A stretch of DNA of 64,000 nucleotides, taken from Thermococcus guaymasensis DSM 11113. GTDB taxonomy: Archaea; Methanobacteriota_B; Thermococci; Thermococcales; Thermococcaceae. This document shows, one piece after another, positions 28,157 through 36,761 of the stretch. The position numbers were made by a program, and so were the translations under genes. Below the pieces are notes generated by a model. It did not search any database. It had not been told where the DNA came from and saw only the letters and a list, made by a program, of their open reading frames with translations. The DNA is taken from NCBI RefSeq assembly GCF_000816105.1, contig NZ_CP007140.1, positions 310,001 to 374,000 of the forward strand. Reading direction: 5' to 3'. Each line of letters starts with the position of its first letter. The first letter of the stretch is position 1.

Positions 28157-28897
28157 TCAATCGTCCCGCTTACATTTGCTAAACCTCACCCTGAATGAGT
28201 CCCTATCTTTATCGATTCTCGGTGAAAATCTGGCGTAATAGCTGTCGTAGGTGAAGTCGTCGAAGACCATCTGGCCGCCACCTTTCACCTGCAGGGGTTT
28301 TCCTTTCCCAGTAACCTCAACTCTCAGTACTCCACCGTTCCCCGGCAAAAGTTTGAATTCCTTGATAACGCCCCTAAATGGTCTTACGGTGATAGCGCCC
28401 TCCCAGAAGTCCAGAAGCACAGGGGAGAGCCGGCCCGTTATTTTTATATACTCACCTCGTTTGAAGGTCATCTCCCCTGTGAGTTCCTCCTCGATGGGGA
28501 CGTACATGAACGACTCACGTCCCGCCCTACAAAGCCGACAGCGGACTGGAAAATTTATCACTGCCCTTGAGAGAACCCCGAAGTCCACAACCAAGTACAC
28601 CACTCCCCAGTAGGTTTCCTCCTCCCCATCATCGCACGATACCTCTCGCTCCACCCCGGGAATTGTCTGGGCGTACCCGCCGAGAATCCTGGCGACTATT
28701 CTGTACGTCCCCTCGTCGTCAAGGGGCTTGATTGAGGGGGTGGCGTCCTTCAGCACTTCCACTTTGTCTATGGTGGCCTTGATAACGGGTTCTATCTCAA
28801 TCTCCTGCCCTATCCTGAACACTTCAAGGGGTTCCCTCAGGCCACCGGAGGTCATGTCCGAAAGCGTTGTATTGTCAATGTAGAGGTTTAGCCCCAT
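28157..28897 (-). CDS. Hypothetical protein, 246 aa
   Basis: I do not recognise the family. The protein is soluble, rich in beta-strand patterns, and has one CRLC pair near residue 122 that could bind a metal if combined with other residues. There is no signal peptide or transmembrane helix. The start is the ATG shortly after the stop region of the phosphodiesterase-like gene upstream on the same strand (20-base gap), so the two are probably co-transcribed. A nucleic-acid or carbohydrate-binding role would be a guess. Confidence 0.7.
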   Translation of the reverse strand: MGLNLYIDNTTLSDMTSGGLREPLEVFRIGQEIEIEPVIKATIDKVEVLKDATPSIKPLDDEGTYRIVARILGGYAQTIPGVEREVSCDDGEEETYWGVVYLVVDFGVLSRAVINFPVRCRLCRAGRESFMYVPIEEELTGEMTFKRGEYIKITGRLSPVLLDFWEGAITVRPFRGVIKEFKLLPGNGGVLRVEVTGKGKPLQVKGGGQMVFDDFTYDSYYARFSPRIDKDRDSFRVRFSKCKRDD

Positions 28898-28917
28898 GTT
28901 CGCTCCACCGATTTCAG

Positions 28918-30036
28918 TTATATCAAACTCTTCCCCACCATGTTCCCCGGCCTCTCGACTCCGAAGAACTTCAGAACCGTCGGGGCAATGTCCATGAGGC
29001 TCGGCTCCCCAAGGTTCACCTTCTCGAAGCCCCAGAGGATAAGTGGAACCTTCATTACAGGCTCGTTCATCGAGCCGTGCATGCCCTTAACCCAGTGGCT
29101 CACTCCTTTTATTCCCCTGCACATCCTGTGGGAGCAGAACCAGTAGCCGGGTTTGGCAGAGACTATCAGTTCCCCGCTGTTCGGGCTGTTGAGGTGCTCC
29201 AGCTCCTCACGGAAGAAGACCGCCCCAACGCCCGGTGCCCGTCTGAGAACTTCAAAGGCCTCCTCGGCCTCGTTTGGATTCCTCAAATAGATGTGAACGC
29301 CTCCACCAGAGGAAACGCGGAGCGTCTCTATCCCGTGCTTTCTGAGGTATGCCTTCAGGTTCACCCATGTGTGAACCTCCTCCTGCCCGTGGTCGGCGAA
29401 GATAATGAAGGCGTACTCGTCTTTAAGGCGTTCCCAGAGTGTTCTGACGGCTGTGTCCACGGTCTCCACAGCTTTGAGCGCGTCCTCGCTCCGGGGCCCG
29501 TAGTCATGCCCCATGCCGTCTATCGAGGCGAAGTGAACGAGGAGCAAATCCGGCTTGCATTCCTCGTAGAGGTAGATGGCGGAGTTCAGAACCCACAGGT
29601 CTTTCCTCCAGTCTCGGCCGTGCTGTCGGTACATCTCGTCGCTCGCAAAGAAAGGCGGGAATATCCTGACGTCCGTCCCGCTGAAGGGGGGCATTGTGTA
29701 GCCCGAAACGCTCGCCGTCCTGACACCGCGCCCCCGGAGTATGTCAACGATGGTCGGGGCCTTGATGACCCTGTGAGGATTGAAGGCAACCTCATAATCG
29801 TAGAAGTTTATCTTCCTGTCGGTCAGCCTGTCGTAGTAGCCGTTCTCGACGACACCATGACATTTTGGCCAGACTCCAGTCATTACGCTCGTGTGGACCA
29901 AATCCGTCAGCGTCGGAAAGATTGAATCCACCACCGCGAAGCTTCCAGTCTCAGCTAACTCGCTCAGAAACGGCATGTGCCTGAGGTTGTAAACGCCGTT
30001 TCCGTCGAGGCTTATCAAAGCCAGCTTTCTTCTCAT
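28918..30036 (-). CDS. Type I phosphodiesterase / nucleotide pyrophosphatase family protein
   Basis: A 372-aa alkaline-phosphatase-superfamily hydrolase. The metal-binding and nucleophile region is PTLTDLVHTSVMTGVWP (Thr nucleophile candidate), with LLLVHFASIDGMGHDYG and FIIFADHGQEEVHTW supplying the paired Asp/His metal ligands. Such enzymes cleave phosphodiester or phosphonate bonds, and the substrate here is unknown. No signal peptide is visible, so it acts in the cytoplasm. The ATG at 30036 follows GGTGATG; the frame is open ten more codons upstream but lacks a site there. Confidence 0.85.
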   Translation of the reverse strand: MRRKLALISLDGNGVYNLRHMPFLSELAETGSFAVVDSIFPTLTDLVHTSVMTGVWPKCHGVVENGYYDRLTDRKINFYDYEVAFNPHRVIKAPTIVDILRGRGVRTASVSGYTMPPFSGTDVRIFPPFFASDEMYRQHGRDWRKDLWVLNSAIYLYEECKPDLLLVHFASIDGMGHDYGPRSEDALKAVETVDTAVRTLWERLKDEYAFIIFADHGQEEVHTWVNLKAYLRKHGIETLRVSSGGGVHIYLRNPNEAEEAFEVLRRAPGVGAVFFREELEHLNSPNSGELIVSAKPGYWFCSHRMCRGIKGVSHWVKGMHGSMNEPVMKVPLILWGFEKVNLGEPSLMDIAPTVLKFFGVERPGNMVGKSLI

Positions 30037-30110
30037 TTCCATCACCGGTGTCAGCCTGACGTGCACTCCTCACCGCTCGGTGGGATGGAGTGGTCATCAT
30101 TCACCGGGTT

Positions 30111-31361
30111 TTATTGATCAATTCGGTATAAATTCCTTCCGAGCCATTCGTCCAAGGTTTTCTGCCTAGCGAGGCTTCCGAGGATGTAACTCCTCCTAAG
30201 GTACTCCTCGAAGGGGTGCTCAAGCCTCCTCCGTATCGCGTCGAGGGCCTCGTTGAGCGTCTCGAAGCGTCCGATCAAGTTGCCCATCGCCTTCTTCACC
30301 CCGAGGCGAATCTGCCAGACGCCGACGGGGGCGTAGTATTCCGGCGTAACTTCCCTGAAGACGACTGCCCGCGCCTGCCTCCTTCTCGCTCTGAGGGCTT
30401 CGAGGACACTTAAGCGGGCGGCGTGGTATGCACCGGCCGTTTCTTTGACGTACTCCTTCCTTCCGCGGAAGTCCTCATAGTCATGAATCACACTCGGCCT
30501 CTCGCTACCGAAGAGCGAGCCCTTGAGCCAGACCTCCAAAAGCTCGAAGGCGTAAGACTGGGGCATCAGCAGAACTACATAGCGGTTGCCGAGGAAGCGG
30601 TAGAAGTAGACCTCGTAGTCGTTTATCTCGGGGTAGTGCAGAATTTCTCTCCTGAGATTCCTCCCAATTGTGTCCTGGACGGCGGTGATGCTCCACCTCG
30701 TCGGGACGAGCTTTTTCTCGACTCCAAGCAGTCCGGCGGAGAGGAGCCTTATTATGTAGTACTCGTCAAAGCCCCAGTTGTAGAGGCGCATTATGGCCTG
30801 CTCCGCCTTCAGTTCATCACTCACAACGTAGTCGGTTTTCCTTGGTATCCTCGGGTTCTCGGTCAGCTCGAAGTCTAGAAGTTCAGCCTTTGGCCCTATC
30901 GGCGGGGCAAACTCGCTCGGGACGACTTTGAGGACTGGCTTCCTCTTGAGGATTATTTCACTGTCAACTGGCCTTATGGACATGGCAAGCTCCTGAACCT
31001 CGCTCAGAATCCTACCGCTCTTTCTCACGCTGACGTCAGCCTTTGTCTCACCCATGACGAGGAGGGAACGGTAGTAGAGAATATCGCGAATCGTCTTGTT
31101 CTCCCACTTCAGCGGGCTGTCGAGGTGGCTGGTGTTTCCTTCGATTGGGGGGACGAGGGGGCCAATCCGGACCTTGGGGTAGCCATACTCACCGACGAAT
31201 ATGCTGGGTGGAGAGGAGCCGAAGAGGTGGCGCTTGTTGAGTTTCTGCTCAACACTTCTAACTACCCTGAAGCGCTCTAAAATCGGGCAGGTTGGCCTTC
31301 CGCAGAGGAGCTTCCGACCCTTGCAGATAGCACAGAGCTTGGAGTTGAAAAGCTCGACCAT
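30111..31361 (-). CDS. nreA: DNA repair protein NreA
   Basis: A 416-aa archaeal Nre protein. An N-terminal zinc-finger-like CAICKGRKLLCGRPTC opens the protein, followed by the conserved DUF650/651 regions, and a PCNA-interacting peptide (QKTLDEWL) lies 15 residues from the C terminus. Nre proteins protect archaea from DNA crosslinking damage and bind PCNA. It is divergently transcribed from aor, with a 243-base region between them. Confidence 0.9.
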   Translation of the reverse strand: MVELFNSKLCAICKGRKLLCGRPTCPILERFRVVRSVEQKLNKRHLFGSSPPSIFVGEYGYPKVRIGPLVPPIEGNTSHLDSPLKWENKTIRDILYYRSLLVMGETKADVSVRKSGRILSEVQELAMSIRPVDSEIILKRKPVLKVVPSEFAPPIGPKAELLDFELTENPRIPRKTDYVVSDELKAEQAIMRLYNWGFDEYYIIRLLSAGLLGVEKKLVPTRWSITAVQDTIGRNLRREILHYPEINDYEVYFYRFLGNRYVVLLMPQSYAFELLEVWLKGSLFGSERPSVIHDYEDFRGRKEYVKETAGAYHAARLSVLEALRARRRQARAVVFREVTPEYYAPVGVWQIRLGVKKAMGNLIGRFETLNEALDAIRRRLEHPFEEYLRRSYILGSLARQKTLDEWLGRNLYRIDQ

Positions 31362-31441
31362 CGTTAGTGATTCGCCGTGTTCTATTTTATTCTTTTCCGT
31401 TCCTAATTCTTTTTCCTGTTGCTGCTGTTTTTCTTTCTAAG

Positions 31442-31457
31442 TTGCTCAGAGGAGCAA
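31442..31457. other. Inverted repeat between nreA and aor
   Basis: TTGCTC-AGAG-GAGCAA, a six-base inverted repeat with a four-base spacer about 80 bases upstream of nreA and 120 bases before the aor promoter. It is a candidate operator or hairpin; no regulator can be named. Confidence 0.3.
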
Positions 31458-31540
31458 GTGTTCAAAAATCATAGCCATTTATATTCCGATTAGTACTTTG
31501 GTGGAGTTAAATCCAACAGCTTAACTTTTTACCCTCATAC

Positions 31541-31552
31541 ACCTAAAGGTGT
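31541..31552. promoter_or_regulatory. Candidate operator upstream of the aor TATA box
   Basis: CACCT-AA-AGGTG is a short dyad ending about 11 bases before the aor TATA box, where an archaeal activator would sit. It is short, so chance cannot be excluded. Confidence 0.35.
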
Positions 31553-31563
31553 TTTCCCCAACT

Positions 31564-31571
31564 TTTATATA
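31564..31571 (+). promoter_or_regulatory. TATA box of the aor operon
   Basis: TTTATATA lies 34 bases before the aor ATG. The predicted start leaves a short leader that carries GTGAGGTGG as the ribosome binding site. Confidence 0.7.
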
Positions 31572-31604
31572 CAGCAATGTACTTACATGTCGTGAGGTGG
31601 TTTT

Positions 31605-33422
31605 ATGTACGGAAACTGGGGTAAGTTTTTGCGCGTGAACCTCTCCACTGGAGAGGTCAAAGTTGAGGAGTACGACGAAGAGCTTGCCAAAAAGTGGCTC
31701 GGCAGCAGGGGACTGGCAATATACTTCCTTCTCAGGGACATGGATCCCAAGGTCGACCCGCTCAGCCCGGAGAACATGCTGATAATCACACCCGGCCCGC
31801 TCAGCGGAACGAGCGCGCCCACCGGCGGCAGGTACAACGTCGTAACAAAGAGCCCGGCGACGGGCTTCATAACCATGGCCAACTCCGGCGGCTACTTCGG
31901 GGCGGAGCTCAAGTTCGCCGGATGGGACGGCATAATAGTCGAAGGAAAGGCCGACAACCCGGTTTACATCTACATAAAAGATGAGAACGTCGAGATCAGA
32001 GACGCCTCTCACCTCTGGGGCAAGGTCGTTAGCGAGACCGAGAAGACCCTCAGAGAAGAGATAGGCAGTAAGAAGGTCAGGATCCTGAGCATAGGCCCGG
32101 CCGGTGAGAACCTCGTCAAGTTCGCGGCTATAATGAACGACGGCCACAGGGCGGCCGGTAGGGGTGGCGTCGGTGCCGTCATGGGAAGCAAGAACCTCAA
32201 GGCCATAGTCGTTGAGGGAAGCAAGAGCGTCCCGATAGCGGACAGGCAGAAGTTCATGCTCACCGTCAGGGAGAAGATAAACAAGCTCAAGAACGACCCC
32301 ACCGCTGGAGGAGGCCTTCCGAAGTACGGAACCGCCGTCCTCGTTAACATTATCAACGAGAACGGTCTCTACCCGACCAGGAACTTCCAGACCGGTGTCT
32401 TTGAGCACGCCTACGAGCAGAGCGGTGAGGCGATGGCCAAGAAGTACCTCATAAGGAACCAGCCATGCTACGCCTGTCCGATTGGCTGTGGAAGGGTCAA
32501 CAGGCTCCCGACAGTTGGCGTCACCGAGGGACCGGAGTACGAGAGCATCTGGGCGCTCGGTGCTAACCTCGGAATAAACGACCTCGCGAGCATTATCGAG
32601 GCCAACCACCAGTGTGATGAGTTCGGTCTCGACACAATCTCGACCGGTGGAACTTTGGCGGCTGCGATGGAGCTCTACGAGAAGGGCTACCTCACCGACG
32701 ACGAGCTCGGCGACGCTCCGCCCTTCAGGTGGGGCAACACAGAGGTTCTCCACTACTACATCGAGAAGATAGCCAAGAGGGAAGGCCTCGGAGACAAGCT
32801 CGCCGAGGGAAGCTACCGCTTCGCCGAGATGTACGGCCACCCCGAATTCTCAATGAGCGTCAAGAAGCTCGAACTTCCGGCCTATGACCCGAGGGGTGCC
32901 GAGGGGCACGGCCTCGGTTACGCCACCAACAACCGCGGTGGATGCCACATCAAGAACTACATGATAAGCCCGGAGATCCTCGGATACCCGTACAAGATGG
33001 ATCCGCACGACATAAGCGACGACAAGATCAAGATGCTCATAGTCTTCCAGGACCTCACTGCCATCATTGACGCCGCGGGACTCTGTGTCTTCACGACCTT
33101 CGGCCTCGGTGCGGACGACTACCGCGACCTCCTCAACGCGGCCCTTGGCTGGGACTTCACCACCGAGGAATACCTGAAGATAGGCGAGCGCATCTGGAAC
33201 GCCGAGAGGATATTCAACCTCAAGGCCGGCCTCGACCCGCTCAAGGACGACACCCTGCCGAAGCGCTTCCTCGAGGAGCCGATGCCAGAGGGCCCGAACA
33301 AGGGCCACGTCGTCAGGCTCAAGGAGATGCTCCCGCGCTACTACAAGCTCCGCGGCTGGACCGAGGACGGAAGGGTTCCAAAGGAGAAGGCGGAAGAGCT
33401 CGGAATTGCCGAGTTCCTCTGA
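31605..33422 (+). CDS. aor: Tungsten-containing aldehyde ferredoxin oxidoreductase
   Basis: A 605-aa AOR, the same length as the Pyrococcus furiosus enzyme. It oxidises aldehydes from peptide fermentation to acids, passing electrons to ferredoxin through a bis-tungstopterin and a [4Fe-4S] cluster. The cluster ligands are Cys288, Cys291 and Cys295 (CYACPIGC) and Cys494 (GLCVFTTF), at positions identical to those of the crystallised enzyme. The gene is followed by moaD and cmo, the maturation partners. It has its own strong promoter. Confidence 0.97.
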   Translation: MYGNWGKFLRVNLSTGEVKVEEYDEELAKKWLGSRGLAIYFLLRDMDPKVDPLSPENMLIITPGPLSGTSAPTGGRYNVVTKSPATGFITMANSGGYFGAELKFAGWDGIIVEGKADNPVYIYIKDENVEIRDASHLWGKVVSETEKTLREEIGSKKVRILSIGPAGENLVKFAAIMNDGHRAAGRGGVGAVMGSKNLKAIVVEGSKSVPIADRQKFMLTVREKINKLKNDPTAGGGLPKYGTAVLVNIINENGLYPTRNFQTGVFEHAYEQSGEAMAKKYLIRNQPCYACPIGCGRVNRLPTVGVTEGPEYESIWALGANLGINDLASIIEANHQCDEFGLDTISTGGTLAAAMELYEKGYLTDDELGDAPPFRWGNTEVLHYYIEKIAKREGLGDKLAEGSYRFAEMYGHPEFSMSVKKLELPAYDPRGAEGHGLGYATNNRGGCHIKNYMISPEILGYPYKMDPHDISDDKIKMLIVFQDLTAIIDAAGLCVFTTFGLGADDYRDLLNAALGWDFTTEEYLKIGERIWNAERIFNLKAGLDPLKDDTLPKRFLEEPMPEGPNKGHVVRLKEMLPRYYKLRGWTEDGRVPKEKAEELGIAEFL

Positions 33423-33423
33423 C

Positions 33424-33450
33424 TTCCTTTTCTCTACCCATTTTTGCCCA
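33424..33450 (+). terminator. T-rich tract after aor
   Basis: TTCCTTTTCTC and ATTTTTGCC directly follow the aor stop. They may give partial termination, leaving less read-through into moaD and cmo, which would match the high need for AOR relative to its maturase. Confidence 0.35.
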
Positions 33451-33500
33451 GCAACTTTTTAATAGCCTCTCGCCCATGAGCCTGTTTAAGGTGGTCATCT

Positions 33501-33752
33501 ATGGTGAAGGTCAAGGTGTTTGCAACGCTCATCGACATCGTTGGAAAACGCATGCTTGAACTTAGCGGCCCTAAAACCGTTAAAGAGTTACTGGACGAGC
33601 TCGACAAGCGCTTCCCCGGGTTCAAGAAGGAGCTTGAGAAGGGCTTCATAATCCTCGTGAACGGAAAGAACATAGAGCACCTTCAGGGCCTTGAGACGCC
33701 GATAAGTGAGGACGACACCGTCAGCATCTTCCCGCCTGCAGGGGGCGGTTGA
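33501..33752 (+). CDS. MoaD-like ubiquitin-fold sulfur carrier
   Basis: An 83-aa beta-grasp protein ending in Gly-Gly-Gly, the tail that MoaD/SAMP proteins use for thiocarboxylate or isopeptide formation. Between aor and cmo it most likely supplies sulfur for the dithiolene of tungstopterin, although archaeal MoaD-like proteins can also act as protein modifiers. Its ATG follows AAGGTGGTC. It ends two bases before the GTG start of cmo. Confidence 0.9.
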   Translation: MVKVKVFATLIDIVGKRMLELSGPKTVKELLDELDKRFPGFKKELEKGFIILVNGKNIEHLQGLETPISEDDTVSIFPPAGGG

Positions 33753-33753
33753 A

Positions 33754-34899
33754 GTGGCGAAGGAAGTCGACAAGGAGTACACCTTCACTCTGTGGGACGG
33801 GAAGGTAATAGTCAGGCCGAAGCTCGACATGAAGTACCTGTACATAGAGACAACCAGCAGATGCAACCTGAAATGCGAGATGTGTTTCAAGCAGTACTGG
33901 GAGGACAAGGAGGGGGACATGGACTGGAACCTCTTCCTCAAGATACTCGACGACGCGGAGGAGTTTCCAGAGCTCAGAATGATATACTTCGGCGGAATAG
34001 GGGAGCCATCGGTTCATCCTCGCTTTATGGATATGGTGCGGGAGGTTAAGAGAAGGGGGTTTGCCCTCGGGATGAGCACGAACGGAACCCTGCTGACGGA
34101 CAAAATGCTCCGAGAGATCTCTGAGCTTGGGGTTGAGCTGGTATACTTCTCCATGGATACCGTACCAACGGCCCAGAACGCGATAACACTCGGTCACATC
34201 GCCGCGGCGGTTACAGCGGATAAAATAAGGAAGCTCGTGAAATACAGGGAGGAGACGGGAACGCATAAACCGAGCATTGGAGTTGAAGTCGTCGTGACCA
34301 AGGAGAACTACATGGAACTGCCTGACCTCGCCCGTTATCTCCTCGACCTCGGCGTCGATTCGATGCTGGTTTCGAACCTCCTACCATTGACGGAGGAACA
34401 AACCAAGGACATAGTCTACGATGGGAGTGTTGATATGAAGCCCATAATAGAAGAGCTCTACAAGATAGCCCACAACGGGCTTTACATAAAGCTCCCCTAC
34501 TTTGAACTGAAGACGGAGAGGCAGTGCGAGTTCGATGAAAACAACGTGGCGGTCGTCAGGTGGGACGGCGAGGTTGCACCCTGCTACCGGTTCCTCCACA
34601 CCTACTACGAGTACATCTTTGGAAGGAAGAAGAAGGTGAACGCCTACTCCTTCGGAAACGTCAGAGAAAAGAGTCTCGCGGAGATATGGACGAGCGAAAA
34701 GTACACGTGGTTCCGCTTTACGATGAAGAACTATATGTACCCCTCCTGTACCGACTGTCCCCTCGTCGATGCCTGCGACTTCGTGAAGACGAGTGACGTT
34801 GACTGCTGGGGTAACGAGCCGAGCTGTGCTGACTGCCTGTGGTCCCGGAGAATAGTCCAGTGTCCCATTCCGCAGTACAACTTCGGAAAGTTCTATTAG
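33754..34899 (+). CDS. cmo: Tungsten oxidoreductase radical SAM maturase (Cmo)
   Basis: A 381-aa MoaA-like radical SAM protein. The cluster motif CNLKCEMC is at residues 37-44, and the C-terminal half has a SPASM-like array of cysteines (CTDCPLVDACDF, then CWGNEPSCADC). In Pyrococcus this gene neighbours aor and is proposed to finish or insert the tungsten cofactor. The start is set at the GTG two bases after the moaD stop, behind GGGGCGG; upstream in-frame codons overlap moaD and are rejected. Confidence 0.9.
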   Translation: MAKEVDKEYTFTLWDGKVIVRPKLDMKYLYIETTSRCNLKCEMCFKQYWEDKEGDMDWNLFLKILDDAEEFPELRMIYFGGIGEPSVHPRFMDMVREVKRRGFALGMSTNGTLLTDKMLREISELGVELVYFSMDTVPTAQNAITLGHIAAAVTADKIRKLVKYREETGTHKPSIGVEVVVTKENYMELPDLARYLLDLGVDSMLVSNLLPLTEEQTKDIVYDGSVDMKPIIEELYKIAHNGLYIKLPYFELKTERQCEFDENNVAVVRWDGEVAPCYRFLHTYYEYIFGRKKKVNAYSFGNVREKSLAEIWTSEKYTWFRFTMKNYMYPSCTDCPLVDACDFVKTSDVDCWGNEPSCADCLWSRRIVQCPIPQYNFGKFY

Positions 34900-34926
34900 C
34901 AAAAAGCTTAAAAACCCTCCCTGGCT

Positions 34927-34934
34927 CATATAAG
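34927..34934 (+). promoter_or_regulatory. TATA box of the tRNA-Ser/tRNA-Cys pair
   Basis: CATATAAG lies about 18 bases before the mature tRNA-Ser, somewhat close, but no better element is visible. tRNA-Cys follows 20 bases after tRNA-Ser with no TATA of its own, so a joint transcript is likely. Confidence 0.5.
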
Positions 34935-34948
34935 TCGGGCATGGGAGT

Positions 34949-35034
34949 GCCGCGGTAGCCTAGCCTGGTAGGGCGCCGGCCTGCTAAGCCGGTGGGCGGT
35001 GCCCACCGGGGTTCAAATCCCCGCCGCGGCGCCA
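34949..35034 (+). tRNA. tRNA-Ser (anticodon GCT)
   Basis: An 86-base class II tRNA with encoded CCA. The acceptor GCCGCGG pairs with CCGCGGC, the anticodon stem CCGGC/GCCGG holds loop CTGCTAA, and the long variable arm GTGGGCGGTGCCCAC is diagnostic of serine tRNA. G precedes CCA. It reads AGC and AGU. Confidence 0.97.
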
Positions 35035-35054
35035 TTAACTTCTCTGGGATCAAT

Positions 35055-35129
35055 GCCGGGATAGCCTAGAGGCGAGGCGAGGGACTGCAGATCCCTTCCA
35101 CCCGGGTTCAAATCCCGGTCCCGGCTCCA
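35055..35129 (+). tRNA. tRNA-Cys (anticodon GCA)
   Basis: A 75-base tRNA with encoded CCA. The acceptor GCCGGGA pairs with TCCCGGC, the anticodon stem GGGA/TCCC holds loop CTGCAGA, and the T arm is CCGGGTTCAAATCCCGG. It follows tRNA-Ser closely and ends seven bases before the convergent helicase gene. Confidence 0.96.
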
Positions 35130-35135
35130 CAATTT

Positions 35136-36314
35136 TCAGAACCTCCTTCTTCCCCATCTCTGCCTGTATTCTCTCTCTAAATTCTCATTGCGGAAGTGCT
35201 TTGGAATTTTCTCGCTCAGGTGAGATCTCTTCACCTCGACCTTGGCTTTCCTTGCTATGCCCCTGAACCTGCCAATCTCACCGGGTTCGAGAAAAGTGAT
35301 AGCCTTTCCTTTCTTTCCCATCCTGCCGGTTCTTCCAATCCTGTGGATGTACTGCTCAGGATTCATTGGAAGTGAATAATTGACAACATGAGTTATCTCT
35401 CCGACGTCAAGTCCCCGTGCCGCTACATCTGTGGCAACGAGTACGTTGATCTTCCGCTCCTTAAAGCGACCGAAGGTTCTCTCCCTGGCGGCCTGGCTCA
35501 TGTCCCCGTTGAGGGCGTCTGCCTTGAAGCCATCCCTCCTCAGCCTTTCGCTGAGTTCTCGGGTTTCCCTCTTGGTGTGGCAGAAGATTATGCCGTAGAA
35601 CCCCTCGTCCAGGACCTCCTTCAGCTTTTCATACTTTCTCGCTGGGAGGACTTCTATGTACTCTTGATCGACCATCTCTGGGACTATCTCATCCCTACTA
35701 ACAAGGACAACATCTGGGTTTTTCATGTACTTCTTTGCCAGCAATAGAATCCCCATTGGCATCGTAGCCGAAAACATGAGTATCCTCTTGTCTTCGGGTG
35801 CCCTCTTCATTATTTCCTCGATGTCATCTATGAAGCCCATATCGAGCATCCTGTCCGCCTCGTCGAGCACAAAGAATTTCACAGCACTGAGGTCTAGGGT
35901 ACCTCTGTTGAGGTGATCGAGAACCCTTCCAGGGGTTCCCACAACTACATGAACGCCCCTCTCAAGTGCCCTTATCTGAGGTCCTATGGGTTGGCCCCCA
36001 TAAATCGCATACACGTATATCCTCTTCTTTCCGCGGAGGCTCTTGATTTCATCGGCCACTTGAAGGGCGAGCTCCCTTGTGGGCGTGAGTATTATAGCCT
36101 GTACTGTTTTTTCATTTGAGTCTATCGCCTCTATTATCGGGAGGGCAAAAGCGGCTGTTTTGCCAGTCCCCGTCTGAGACTGACCGATTATATCAACGGT
36201 CCCCTCCAAAAGCCGAGGGATTACCTCCCTCTGGATGTCCGTTGGGGTCTCAAAACCCTTCCTTCTAACTGCCTCTAAACTTGATTCTGACAGTCCCAAT
36301 CTTTCAAAACTCAT
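35136..36314 (-). CDS. DEAD-box RNA helicase
   Basis: A 392-aa minimal DEAD-box protein of about the eIF4A size, with no extra domains. Motifs in order: Q motif TPTDIQ, Walker A SQTGTGKT, PTRELALQ, TPGR, DEAD, SAT and HRIGRTGR. It unwinds short RNA duplexes; in hyperthermophiles such proteins are linked to cold stress and RNA decay. It lies between the Ser/Cys and Lys tRNA genes on the opposite strand to the first two. Confidence 0.95.
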   Translation of the reverse strand: MSFERLGLSESSLEAVRRKGFETPTDIQREVIPRLLEGTVDIIGQSQTGTGKTAAFALPIIEAIDSNEKTVQAIILTPTRELALQVADEIKSLRGKKRIYVYAIYGGQPIGPQIRALERGVHVVVGTPGRVLDHLNRGTLDLSAVKFFVLDEADRMLDMGFIDDIEEIMKRAPEDKRILMFSATMPMGILLLAKKYMKNPDVVLVSRDEIVPEMVDQEYIEVLPARKYEKLKEVLDEGFYGIIFCHTKRETRELSERLRRDGFKADALNGDMSQAARERTFGRFKERKINVLVATDVAARGLDVGEITHVVNYSLPMNPEQYIHRIGRTGRMGKKGKAITFLEPGEIGRFRGIARKAKVEVKRSHLSEKIPKHFRNENLEREYRQRWGRRRF

Positions 36315-36385
36315 CTTTACAAACTCCTATAACTTGCTCAGACGCACTCCTTCTCAGGCGGAACGCGTCGAGAAGAAACGCGATC

Positions 36386-36463
36386 TGGCGGGCCGGGGGG
36401 GATTCGAACCCCCGACCTGCGGATTAAGAGTCCGCCGCTCTAACCAGGCTAAGCTACCGGCCC
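36386..36463 (-). tRNA. tRNA-Lys (anticodon CTT)
   Basis: A 78-base tRNA with encoded CCA on the minus strand. The acceptor GGGCCGG pairs with CCGGCCC, the anticodon stem GCGGA/TCCGC holds loop CTCTTAA, and the T arm is GGGGGTTCGAATCCCCC. It reads AAG. Confidence 0.96.
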
Positions 36464-36490
36464 TCAACCCGAAACCATAGACGGAAGTGG

Positions 36491-36500
36491 CTTTATAAAT
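36491..36500 (-). promoter_or_regulatory. TATA box of tRNA-Lys
   Basis: ATTTATAAAG on the minus strand, about 28 bases before the 5' end of tRNA-Lys. It is arranged back to back with the tRNA-Leu(GAG) promoter 26 bases away. Confidence 0.7.
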
Positions 36501-36525
36501 TTTTTGGTTCCCACCAAGGGAAAAC

Positions 36526-36533
36526 TTTATAAA
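36526..36533 (+). promoter_or_regulatory. TATA box of tRNA-Leu(GAG)
   Basis: TTTATAAA about 28 bases before the tRNA 5' end, the same octamer and spacing as at tRNA-Leu(TAG). Confidence 0.75.
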
Positions 36534-36560
36534 TCCTTTCTGGCCCCTATAATTGGCGGC

Positions 36561-36648
36561 GCGGGGGTTGCCGAGCCTGGTCAAAGGCGCGGGATTGAGG
36601 GTCCCGTCCCGTAGGGGTTCCGGGGTTCAAATCCCCGCCCCCGCACCA
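36561..36648 (+). tRNA. tRNA-Leu (anticodon GAG)
   Basis: An 88-base class II tRNA with encoded CCA, reading CUC and CUU. Every base equals tRNA-Leu(TAG) at 6277 except the first anticodon base (G instead of T), and the following dozen bases (AAAAACTTTTCT) are also shared. This points to a recent duplication or gene conversion. Confidence 0.97.
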
Positions 36649-36761
36649 AAAACTTTTCTGAGGCAAAAGTTGCATCATCAAGAGTTTTGACTTTCGAAGA
36701 GTTTTCAGCTAGATGGTATTCACTGTTGATGCATTTGGTAAAGGGGAAGAGAAAAGGTGCC

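Noticed and set aside
31521-32840. A 439-codon minus-strand frame opposite aor
   Set aside because: The aor gene is unambiguous with cluster cysteines in the expected positions; the antisense frame has no recognisable sequence.
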